A stretch of 64,000 bases of DNA from Viridibacillus sp050278625 (GTDB lineage Bacteria; Bacillota; Bacilli; Bacillales_A; Planococcaceae), in contig NZ_JBNNTI010000014.1 in NCBI RefSeq assembly GCF_050278625.1, positions 1 to 64,000 of the forward strand, read 5' to 3'. This document shows positions 33,953-41,504 of this stretch, piece by piece; the first letter of the stretch is position 1, and each line of letters begins with the position of its first letter. The notes beneath the pieces were generated by a model, which was not told the origin of the DNA, made no database searches, and saw only the letters and a program-made list of their open reading frames with translations. The translations under genes were made by a program, and so were the position numbers.

Positions 33953-34822
33953 TTGAAGAGTTTTGGCTGGATATTTAGGGACCTTCGTTTAGAGCGCGGA
34001 TACAATTTAAAAGAAGTTGCTGATGGAATTGTTACAATTTCATTTTTATCAAAATTTGAACGGGGAGATTCAGATATATCGTTATCAAATTTTTATGCAC
34101 TGCTAGAAAAGCTTAATATCACTCTAAGCGAATTTACTTTGATTACTAATGATTACACTTCTACATATTTTGAAAATTTAATAGAACAAATAAAAGTCGC
34201 TTATGAGAATAACAATACATCTTACTTACAAAATATTGCTGATATAGAACAAGCAAATTGGAAAAATAGAAACTTAAAAATACATAGATGTAATGAAATA
34301 ATGACAAAAGCACTGCTCTATAATTTGGATAAACAAAAATCACTATCGGATGAGGAAATCCAGTTTTTATGCGAATATTTATTAACTATTGAGAATTGGA
34401 GCATATATGAATTAGCATTATTCGGTAATTCTTTAAGTTCATTAAAAGTAGAAACCGTAGTAACGCTATCAAAAGAACTAATTAACAGAGGTCAATTATT
34501 TATAAAATTAAAAAAGAATAAAATTGAATTAATACGCATTTTACTTAATACCGTAGTAATTTGTTTGGAAAATCATAATATATCTAGCGCTTTATATTTT
34601 TTAACAGTACTTGACAGCCTACTAAATAATACTGATTTTTACTTTGAAAAAACCAAATTTTTATTTTTAAAAGGATTATATAAAATTAAGATTGGGGAAT
34701 TAGATAAGGGAACAGTATTAGCAAACAAGGCATTATTCTTAATGGAAGAACTTGATTCTGCAATTTTTGTAAATACTCACAAAAATTATCTAGATAATTT
34801 TTTGAAAAATCAAAATAATTAA
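33953..34822 (+). CDS. Rgg/GadR/MutR-family transcriptional regulator
   Basis: This is a 289-aa protein. Residues 5-60 form an HTH_3 domain (LRLERGYNLKEVADGIVTISFLSKFERGDSDISLSNFYALLEKL), followed by a long helical repeat region of the Rgg/PlcR type. Such regulators bind short peptides and often switch on a neighbouring bacteriocin operon. The TTG start has AAGGA nine bases upstream. It is divergent from the RiPP operon, with which it shares a 280-base control region. Codon use and AT content match the cluster. Confidence 0.85.
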   Translation: MKSFGWIFRDLRLERGYNLKEVADGIVTISFLSKFERGDSDISLSNFYALLEKLNITLSEFTLITNDYTSTYFENLIEQIKVAYENNNTSYLQNIADIEQANWKNRNLKIHRCNEIMTKALLYNLDKQKSLSDEEIQFLCEYLLTIENWSIYELALFGNSLSSLKVETVVTLSKELINRGQLFIKLKKNKIELIRILLNTVVICLENHNISSALYFLTVLDSLLNNTDFYFEKTKFLFLKGLYKIKIGELDKGTVLANKALFLMEELDSAIFVNTHKNYLDNFLKNQNN

Positions 34823-34862
34823 AACTAATTTTTACTTTTGAAAACATTGAATTTATCGAGGG

Positions 34863-35087
34863 AAGAATTACGAAAACTCCTATCTCCGTGATAAAAGGTT
34901 TTACTCAACACCTGAAGTAGCTGGCTGGTTTGGTATATCTGACGCTCAGCTACGCTACTATATCAAACCATTTCAAGAATATATCTTTCCCCACCAAGAA
35001 GATACACCTTCCATTAATGCCTTTTTAAGATTTGTTCCTTATGAATTTCCAAAATTGGAGGTATTATATTCGTGGTTAAGAATTTGA
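34863..35087 (+). pseudogene. Remnant of a DNA-binding protein
   Basis: A plus-strand frame without a start reads RDKRFYSTPEVAGWFGISDA then QLRYYIKPFQEYIFP, a winged-helix / MerR-like helix-turn-helix, and ends with a stop overlapping the next gene. The N-terminus is missing and the C-terminus appears abnormal. The parent gene is unknown. Confidence 0.45.
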
Positions 35088-35391
35088 TTTCCATCCTTAT
35101 TATCATAGGTTTAATAATGATAGCCGCAATGAATGTTCTCGGTAACGAGAAAGAAACAGTGAAAACAGCTGAAACAGCTAAAAAAAACGAAACAGCATCT
35201 ACTAATGAAAAAGAAGATACGACAAATCAAGTAGAGTATGTAGCACCAGATTTTGAGTTGAAAACGTTAGAAGGTGAAACAGTACGTTTATCGGATTATG
35301 TAGGTAAAAAGGTGATTTTAAATTTTTGGGCAACATGGTGTCCACCTTGTAAAGAAGAAGTGCCACATAGCTGTGCTTGTTAGATTTAGTA
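35072..35391 (+). pseudogene. 5' fragment of a thioredoxin-like (TlpA/ResA) gene
   Basis: A GTG start follows GGAGG. The product has an N-terminal membrane anchor (LISILIIIGLIMIAAMNVL), a Lys/Glu/Thr-rich linker, then APDFELKTLEGETVRLSDY and ILNFWATWCPPCKEEVPH with the WCPPC active site. It ends abruptly after 103 residues in SCAC, whereas the family needs about 70 more. The matching C-terminal part lies on the minus strand at 22923-23092. The protein cannot fold normally, so it is a broken gene. Confidence 0.8.
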
Positions 35392-35444
35392 CAGAGGTAA
35401 TAACTACTGAATACCCAAAAAAAAACAGATTGTTTCAACTAATG

Positions 35445-35541
35445 ACACAAAGCGAAAACTCATACATCGTAATTGTTGTCGAGACAAATCACGTTAGGAG
35501 TTTTCGCTTTGTGTTATCGGTCTATTAAATTTATTTTACAA
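35445..35541 (+). repeat. Right copy of a long inverted repeat, with a 17-bp palindrome
   Basis: It is the reverse complement of 22646-22738 with about eight differences. Perfect 17-bp arms (35445-35461 and 35498-35514, ACACAAAGCGAAAACTC and its complement) enclose 36 bases with a further TTGTCGAGACAA palindrome. It would make a MITE-like or strongly folded element. Confidence 0.85.
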
Positions 35542-35592
35542 TTACCCTTTTTAAAATTTTCATCAGAAAAGGAACCAAATATAAAACCTCCC

Positions 35593-35610
35593 CTATTTGT
35601 GATACGGTTC
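35593..35610 (-). other. SCC-like attachment site
   Basis: The minus strand reads GAACCGTATCACAAATAG. It sits in a near-perfect palindrome: AAAACCTC (35583-35590) and GAGGTTTT (35629-35636) are the outer arms, GATACG / CGTATC the inner ones. This is the expected structure at the junction of two SCC-type cassettes and the right boundary of the RiPP cassette. Confidence 0.8.
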
Positions 35611-36264
35611 AGCGTAACGTATCTAAATGAGGTTTTCGATCAATTGTACTCATACATTATTCTGGTCCTACGCATGTCAGCTATTTGCTATTAGTCGCTG
35701 CTCTACTATCATCTAAAAAGAGATATAGAACAGAACAGCATTTACGTTTCCTATAGGTAAAAACTATAGAATATTCATTCTATGAAAAAGGCGATTAAAT
35801 ACTTGCTACCATTCCACACCGCTTTGTAATTCCTTGGAATTAGACCCATCATCACTATCTATATTACCTCTTTGATTTGACATTATATCTACCTTCTTTT
35901 CAATTTAGAATAATATATCTTATTCGAAGAAAAAATTTAGATTTAGTCAAATACATTAATTTTACTAAAGTATTATTTGGATAATAGCTCTGTGTATAGC
36001 ACTCTACAAAAATCTCCTCATGGCGAGGTGTATGTCTAACCGCATTATCCAATAAATTGTTCACGTATCGCTCCAATAAGTACGAATCATCAATGACATT
36101 TTGACGGAATTCTTTGGTTTAAATCAATTTTTTTAGAACCTTGCTATCCAGAGGAACTTCTATTCTATTAAGGAGTTCACTCTTTTTTATACGGACAAAC
36201 AACAAAACAACACTTATCCCACTATTTGGAGAGGTGCTGTACTATTTTTCAAAAAAACCCTCAC
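35611..36264 (-). pseudogene. Decayed stretch with a histidine kinase remnant
   Basis: Between the last att-like site and rlmH no intact gene is seen. On the minus strand about 36112-35979 reads DDSYLLERYVNNLLDNAVRH and TPRHEEIFVECY, the N-box of a sensor histidine kinase ATPase domain. Frames on both sides are broken. A 25-codon frame with a weak ribosome binding site (35888-35811, MSNQRGNIDSDDGSNSKEL...) cannot be judged. Confidence 0.55.
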
Positions 36265-36282
36265 TTACTTATGATAGGGTTC
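36265..36282 (-). other. SCC-like attachment site at the rlmH 3' end
   Basis: GAACCCTATCATAAGTAA encodes the last residues EPYHK and the stop. In staphylococci the equivalent 18 bases at the end of orfX/rlmH are the attB for ccr recombinases. Seven relatives lie in the following 22 kb, all in this orientation. Confidence 0.8.
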
Positions 36283-36744
36283 GCCCTTCATAATCCTAAA
36301 ACTTCTATATATCTGCTCAACCAACACTAATTTCATCAATTGATGAGGCAAAGTCATCTTCCCGAACGATTGTTTTTCGTTTGCGCGTTTTAATACATCG
36401 TCATGTAATCCTAGAGAACCGCCGATGACGAAAGCAATTTTGCTTTTGCCGTAGGTCATAAGTGATTCGATGTCTTTGGACATTTCTTCGGATGTTTTCA
36501 TTTTGCCGTTGATAGCAAGGGCAATGACGTGAGTGTCGGGTGAAATTTTGGCTAAAATGCGTTCGCCTTCTTTTTTCTTAACGATTTCCATTTCAGCTTC
36601 ACTTAATTGTTCGGGTGCTTTTTCGTCTGGGACTTCAACAAGATCGATTTTTGCGTAGGCGCCAAGACGCTTAACATATTCATCAATTCCCATTTTTAAA
36701 TACTTTTCTTTTAATTTCCCAACGGTAATAATCGCTATATTCAC
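36265..36744 (-). CDS. rlmH: 23S rRNA pseudouridine-1915 N3-methyltransferase
   Basis: This 159-aa SPOUT methyltransferase uses SAM to methylate Psi1915 in helix 69 on the assembled 70S ribosome. It opens MNIAIITVGKLKEKYLKMGI, has the SAM-binding FVIGGSLGLHDDVLKRA loop, and ends QIYRSFRIMKGEPYHK. The closing codons form the SCC-type attachment site (36265-36282). As in staphylococci, the gene remains intact at the edge of inserted elements. Confidence 0.97.
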   Translation of the reverse strand: MNIAIITVGKLKEKYLKMGIDEYVKRLGAYAKIDLVEVPDEKAPEQLSEAEMEIVKKKEGERILAKISPDTHVIALAINGKMKTSEEMSKDIESLMTYGKSKIAFVIGGSLGLHDDVLKRANEKQSFGKMTLPHQLMKLVLVEQIYRSFRIMKGEPYHK

Positions 36745-36834
36745 AAGTTATCCACCTTCACATTAAATTTACAAACACGTTATCCACAGAAGTTATACAC
36801 ATATCCACAAGGTGAATCAATATCTTGTGGGCGT

Positions 36835-36999
36835 TCATTCGTTCGCCACAACATATGTTGCTACCTCTTCACAATAAGTACAACTTGTGGATAACTTTTC
36901 TTCATCTGTTACCATTTCAAATACTGGAACCTCTTTTTGGTCTGCCACGAACATGTCTAAAGCGTGTCCTATATGCGTTTCACAGCTGTATATTTTCAA
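36835..36999 (-). CDS. CxxH/CxxC small protein (BA_5709 type)
   Basis: This 54-aa protein starts with a TTG at 36999, behind AAAGGATG. It carries CETH (Cys6, His9) near the start and CTYC (Cys40, Cys43) near the end, the four ligands of a probable zinc site. A small family with this pattern is known beside rlmH in Bacillus. Function is unknown. The gene lies inside the DnaA-box cluster, and one box overlaps its coding sequence. Confidence 0.75.
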   Translation of the reverse strand: MKIYSCETHIGHALDMFVADQKEVPVFEMVTDEEKLSTSCTYCEEVATYVVANE

Positions 37000-37084
37000 A
37001 ATATTTCATCCTTTCAATTTTCAAAATTCCTGCAAACTTATACACAATTTGGTCGATGTTATCCACAATCTATTGTAACAAAGT

Positions 37085-37129
37085 AAAAGCGAGCAGGAAA
37101 GTCGTGGTTTCACGTTTCCTGCTCGCTGT
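37085..37129 (-). terminator. Terminator of the walRKHIJ-htrC operon
   Basis: AGCGAGCAGGAAA and TTTCCTGCTCGCT form a 13-bp stem, followed by TTTTAC on the minus strand, 37 bases past the htrC stop. Confidence 0.75.
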
Positions 37130-37165
37130 TGATACGTTTGTAATTAATTTCTATTATCCACAAGG

Positions 37166-38386
37166 TTAACTTGTTGTACTATTCGTTAAAATTAGTTCTT
37201 TTTCAATTATTTCCCCAGCTCTATATACTTTCACTTTCAATTTATCGCCTACGTTTTTCTTATTGTATAGATGTTTTCTTAAATCAATTGAATTTTCTAC
37301 TTTTTGACCATCAATCTCAACGATAACATCATACTGTTCTAAACCTGCTTTTTCTGCTGAAGAACCTTTAACGACACTACTAATAACAATGCCTTCCGTT
37401 ATTTCAGCTGGTAATTTTAAAGTACGACTTTGATGGAATGCAGGAACATTCGTTAAGTCAACTAATGACACACCCATAGATGGTCTTTCTACCTTACCTG
37501 ATTTTTGTAGCTCATTAATAACTGGTATTGCTGAATTAATCGGAATTGCAAAACCTAAACCTTCAACTTTCGATTCAGAAATTTTCATTGAGTTTATACC
37601 AATTACTTCACCTGCAAGGTTTACAAGAGCACCACCACTGTTACCTGGGTTAATAGCTGCATCTGTTTGTAATACTTCTGCTTGCCAATCTGGTACACCA
37701 TCCCCATTTAAGTCCACTGGTACTGTACGATCTTTACCCGATACGACACCTGTTGTAACAGAACCAGAAAAATCAAGGCCTAATGGGTTACCAATTGCAA
37801 TAACTGTCTCCCCTTGTTTTAGAACTTCAGAGTTACCGAATGTAGCAACAGTATTAACTTTTTTGCTTGAAATGGAGATGACCGCTAAGTCCGTCCAAAC
37901 GTCTTTACCAATTAGTTTTGCTTCTGCTTTTGAACCATCTGCTAATGTCACTTCTAATTGTTTAGCGCCTTCAACTACGTGATTATTAGTTACGATATAT
38001 GCTGTGTCACCATCTTTTTTATAAATGACTCCTGATCCACTACCAGCTTCTTGGGTAGTTGGTTCAGCTTGGTTCCAAAAATCTTTTTCAGATTCTTGGA
38101 TATTCGTAATGCCGACAACCGCTCCCGCAACTTTATCGACTGCTCCTGTTACATCTGTTGTTACTTCAGTTGCCACTTGCTTAGTTGTGTTATTACTTGT
38201 ACCAATTGCACTTGATGAATTACTTGAACCGTTTGGTAAACGATCGATCATCGATGGCATTAATAGCCAAACAAGTAAAGCACCAATAATAACACCAATT
38301 AATCCACTAAAGAAATAACCCGCTTTACTGCTTCGTTTTTTAGAACGACTTCTATCTTCTCCGTTAATGTTATCGTAATATCCCAT
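37166..38386 (-). CDS. htrC: HtrA-like membrane-anchored serine protease
   Basis: This 406-aa protein has a short cytosolic N-terminus, one membrane helix (about 24-44), a Ser/Asn/Thr-rich linker, a trypsin-like domain and a PDZ domain. The triad is visible: His in VTNNHVVEG, Asp in WTDLAVISI and Ser in NPGNSGGALV. HtrA proteases remove damaged proteins at the cell surface. The gene closes the wal operon, as in B. subtilis (yyxA/htrC). A terminator-like hairpin at 38529-38557 separates it from walJ, so it may also have its own promoter. Confidence 0.93.
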   Translation of the reverse strand: MGYYDNINGEDRSRSKKRSSKAGYFFSGLIGVIIGALLVWLLMPSMIDRLPNGSSNSSSAIGTSNNTTKQVATEVTTDVTGAVDKVAGAVVGITNIQESEKDFWNQAEPTTQEAGSGSGVIYKKDGDTAYIVTNNHVVEGAKQLEVTLADGSKAEAKLIGKDVWTDLAVISISSKKVNTVATFGNSEVLKQGETVIAIGNPLGLDFSGSVTTGVVSGKDRTVPVDLNGDGVPDWQAEVLQTDAAINPGNSGGALVNLAGEVIGINSMKISESKVEGLGFAIPINSAIPVINELQKSGKVERPSMGVSLVDLTNVPAFHQSRTLKLPAEITEGIVISSVVKGSSAEKAGLEQYDVIVEIDGQKVENSIDLRKHLYNKKNVGDKLKVKVYRAGEIIEKELILTNSTTS

Positions 38387-38563
38387 ACGTATTATCCCTC
38401 CGATGTAAACCTGATAGTTATACTATATCGTTCAAACATTAAAATCAGATGAAAATGGATTAAAAATCAGTTCAAAATTGGCTATTTTATTTTTCATCTT
38501 CGTAGTATATATTTCCCTATAAGTGCATAAAAAAACCTCCCTTTTAAAGAGAGGTTCAAATTA

Positions 38564-39352
38564 TTATACTGTTACAACTTTAGTAGGTTCGTCTGCATCC
38601 GTATCTAATAGCGTAACAAATTCACCTGGCATGATACCACATGATTGTAGCGTTTGAGACACACTCATGCGAGCCAAATCTTTCATGTTGTTATCTTTAC
38701 TTAAATGGGAAAGATAAATTCGTGTTTGTTTTTGTTCTACAACTTCGCTCATAGCAACAGCGGCATCTTCGTTTGAAACATGTCCAACATCACTTAGTAT
38801 ACGTCGTTTTGTAGACCAAGGATAGCTCCCCATTTGTAGCATGCTTACATCGTGATTACTTTCAAAAACAAAGGAATCAGCACCTTTGATAATTCCTTTC
38901 ATCCGATCACTGACATAACCTGTGTCCGTAATGACTACAAGTTTGCGACCGCTCTCATGGAAAGTATAAAACATTGGATCTGCAGCATCGTGAGAAACAG
39001 CGAATGATTCTACATCTAGTGACCCAAATGATTGTACTGTTTCCATATCAAATTGGAAGCGTTGTTCTAACGGAATATTGCCAACTTTATCATCCATTGC
39101 TGCCCATGTTTTTGCATTGGCGTAAACTGGTATCTGATATTTACGTGCTAAAACACCCACGCCTTTTATGTGGTCAATATGCTCATGTGTAACAAAAATA
39201 CCGCTTAGTTTTTTTATATCGCGATTTACTTTTGCAAAAAGCTGCTCCATTTTCTTACCTGTTAGACCAGCATCTACGATAAATGCATGGTCATCATTTT
39301 CTACATAAATAGCATTACCCGTACTGCCACTTGCTAATACACTGAACTGCAT
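38564..39352 (-). CDS. walJ: WalJ, metallo-beta-lactamase fold protein
   Basis: This 262-aa cytosolic protein has the metallo-beta-lactamase metal motif THEHIDH (about 55-61), the HDAADP segment near 120 and YLSHLSKDN near 215. WalJ (YycJ) is an exonuclease-like member tied to the WalRK operon and thought to affect DNA and cell-wall cycle coordination. The order walR-K-H-I-J is kept exactly, with 12 bases to walI. Confidence 0.93.
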   Translation of the reverse strand: MQFSVLASGSTGNAIYVENDDHAFIVDAGLTGKKMEQLFAKVNRDIKKLSGIFVTHEHIDHIKGVGVLARKYQIPVYANAKTWAAMDDKVGNIPLEQRFQFDMETVQSFGSLDVESFAVSHDAADPMFYTFHESGRKLVVITDTGYVSDRMKGIIKGADSFVFESNHDVSMLQMGSYPWSTKRRILSDVGHVSNEDAAVAMSEVVEQKQTRIYLSHLSKDNNMKDLARMSVSQTLQSCGIMPGEFVTLLDTDADEPTKVVTV

Positions 39353-39364
39353 AGTAAAGACTCC

Positions 39365-40177
39365 TTATTCACTTTCTAATTCTTTATCTTCTTTTGCTTG
39401 AATATCGATAACTTGACCATCTACCGCATTAATGAAATAATCTGCTTCGTCACCTTCCACAAAAACAACATGGATATGCCAAGTTGGCGAAAGAACTTGA
39501 GTCTCTATTAAAGGAGCAAATGTAGAATAGCCAAGCTGTGGTTTATCAATTTTCGAATCTTGCTTTAGCAACCCTTTTTTATATAGTACTTTGATTGCTT
39601 CAATAGCAGTGAATAGTGTGCTTTTCTCACCAACTGCCTCTAGTGATTCCAACATCGTTTGATCATAACCTGTCACTGCTAAGTCTTTATTCCAATGCAA
39701 TGTTACCATTGCATTTTTATTAAAATAGATTATGCGATTATTAATTTTTTGGAAAAAGATTGCCTCTCTTTTTTCTTCATCAATACGCCAAAGTTTATAA
39801 GTTTCTCCCCCGGAAACATACTCTGCCATAAATTCTGTCAAACTTATATCTTCAATGTTTTTGAGTGATACTGGTTTTTCAAATTTTAAAGTCCGCATAG
39901 GGCCATTTATGATGTTAAAATGTTGATCACCAATTTTCTTGAAGTCCGTTGGTTTAAATTGCTTGATTTGACCAGATATATAAGAAGTTTTTTGGTTTTC
40001 AGCAGGTAAGCCTTTAATCGTAATGTTCTCGCTCTTTAAGCGATCCGCTATCGTTGTTTCTGCATATGTTTCAATTTCCTGTTCCTCATTATATCGATTG
40101 ACATAAAGAGAATAAAGAAAAACGTTTAATATTGAGAATACAATGATGAAGATTGTTTTCGTTTTACTCCAATCCAA
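39365..40177 (-). CDS. walI: WalI, regulator of WalK
   Basis: This 270-aa protein has one N-terminal membrane helix (KTIFIIVFSILNVFLYSLYV) and an extracytoplasmic YycI domain. With WalH it forms a membrane complex that restrains WalK. The TTG at 40177 gives the conserved start DWSKTKTIFI and has GGAGG eight bases upstream. Starting there it overlaps the end of walH by 14 bases, which suggests coupled translation. Confidence 0.92.
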   Translation of the reverse strand: MDWSKTKTIFIIVFSILNVFLYSLYVNRYNEEQEIETYAETTIADRLKSENITIKGLPAENQKTSYISGQIKQFKPTDFKKIGDQHFNIINGPMRTLKFEKPVSLKNIEDISLTEFMAEYVSGGETYKLWRIDEEKREAIFFQKINNRIIYFNKNAMVTLHWNKDLAVTGYDQTMLESLEAVGEKSTLFTAIEAIKVLYKKGLLKQDSKIDKPQLGYSTFAPLIETQVLSPTWHIHVVFVEGDEADYFINAVDGQVIDIQAKEDKELESE

Positions 40178-41504
40178 TTTGTTCACCTCCTGCAATAACA
40201 GGTGATAAATGTTCCCACTTACCATTGATGCTGTAGAACCACATTGGCTCCAATGTGAATAAATTTGGATTTACGTCTGTAGTTACGTTAAAACCTGAGC
40301 GAATTTCCTCAATATCTTCAAATTTAATATCCTCTCTATCCTTTAGTTTTTCAATCGCTTCTGGACCAGACATTAACTTTCCTTCATTCCTTGCTGGTAT
40401 AGAAACAAGCTTGTAATATGGACGGTAATACTTCGAGATGCGATCGTTACCCCAATAAGTCGAAATTTCTGTTAAGGTCACTAATCGGTCACTAAAGACC
40501 GGCTGATCTTCTAAATACATTTGATAAGTAACCTTTTGATTACCGTAATCTACTTCGTTATAACGGAAATCACCTGTCCAACCACCATGCTCATTAATAA
40601 AATTAAATGTATTCAAAATGAGATCAGATTCTAATTCCTTTTCTTTGTTGTCTACAATGGATGTATTAACAAAATTGAGTGTTTTTTTTGTTACATCAAT
40701 AGTCATTAATGATTTGTCATCTGTGTACTTTTCGGTACTAGTCACTTCATCTGGACTATGCTTCACAATTTTAGGATTAGAAAAAAGCGCATATTTATAG
40801 CGATCAACAGGATCTGGATCAACTATATAAGTGTATTTAGGAATGTTAATATCCTTTGCTGGCAAATAGAAATTCTTCGCTCCCTCACGTTTAATTTCAA
40901 GATAGTTTGGGAGGCTTTTTGCCACTGTTACTATATTAGTTTGGAAATGTTTTTCACTTTGAACTTTTATTTTAGCTTTATACAGTTTGTCGTTTTTTGA
41001 ATTAGCAAAAAAAACAAGAAGCTCATTATTGTTTATCTTATCCCACTCAATAATCATGCGATTGAATGCAGCTTCAGGTATTTTTTTATTATTTACGGGT
41101 AATAGGTTTTGAAAGAATACAGGGAATGGTATTTCGCCTGTGTAAAACAACGTCATACCATTATTCAGACCTATTAATTCATTGAGCTTTTTATCATCTA
41201 AATTATTACTAACAAGTGTCAAATCTGAAAGTTCCCAGTTTTTCATTTCACTTAAAATAGTTTTCATCTTAGCATTTTCATTTGTACCTTTCCACTTGCC
41301 ATTCATATGAAAAAGCATTCGATAGGGCTTAATGATATCTGACAATTGACGCTGCTTGTCAATTGAAATAGGTACGACTTTCGTTTGCTCCATTATGTCG
41401 TAGTTTGGCTTGTAAGTCCAAATAGAAAATGTAAGTGTAATACTTAAAAAGACAAGGACGAATAGAGCTACAGACTTTATCTGCTCAACATACTTCAATC
41501 CCAT
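40164..41504 (-). CDS. walH: WalH, regulator of WalK
   Basis: This 446-aa YycH-family protein has a single N-terminal membrane helix (VALFVLVFLSITLTFSIWTY) and a large outer domain. It cooperates with WalI to lower WalK activity. It overlaps walK by ten bases at its start and walI at its end, so the three membrane proteins are made from tightly joined frames. Confidence 0.92.
   Translation of the reverse strand: MGLKYVEQIKSVALFVLVFLSITLTFSIWTYKPNYDIMEQTKVVPISIDKQRQLSDIIKPYRMLFHMNGKWKGTNENAKMKTILSEMKNWELSDLTLVSNNLDDKKLNELIGLNNGMTLFYTGEIPFPVFFQNLLPVNNKKIPEAAFNRMIIEWDKINNNELLVFFANSKNDKLYKAKIKVQSEKHFQTNIVTVAKSLPNYLEIKREGAKNFYLPAKDINIPKYTYIVDPDPVDRYKYALFSNPKIVKHSPDEVTSTEKYTDDKSLMTIDVTKKTLNFVNTSIVDNKEKELESDLILNTFNFINEHGGWTGDFRYNEVDYGNQKVTYQMYLEDQPVFSDRLVTLTEISTYWGNDRISKYYRPYYKLVSIPARNEGKLMSGPEAIEKLKDREDIKFEDIEEIRSGFNVTTDVNPNLFTLEPMWFYSINGKWEHLSPVIAGGEQIGLE

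Larger units (their letters stand above)
36748..37162. promoter_or_regulatory. DnaA-box cluster
   Basis: Exact TTATNCACA boxes occur at 36780-36788, 36793-36801, 36886-36894 (reverse), 37038-37046, 37059-37067 and 37154-37162. One-mismatch boxes lie at 36748-36756 and 36801-36809. Six exact boxes in under 400 bases is far above chance. Such clusters outside oriC in B. subtilis bind DnaA and restrain initiation. An AT-rich unwinding region was not identified. Confidence 0.75.

Noticed and set aside
35473..35694. 73-codon frame through the inverted repeat and att-like site
   Set aside because: It begins inside the repeat, crosses the cassette junction, and has no start signal. It is noncoding or remnant sequence.
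13980..36282. Search for a ccr-type serine recombinase or any intact transposase in the cassette region
   Set aside because: None of the open frames shows a resolvase catalytic domain or a DDE transposase; only a short helix-turn-helix remnant at 22.5 kb is suggestive.
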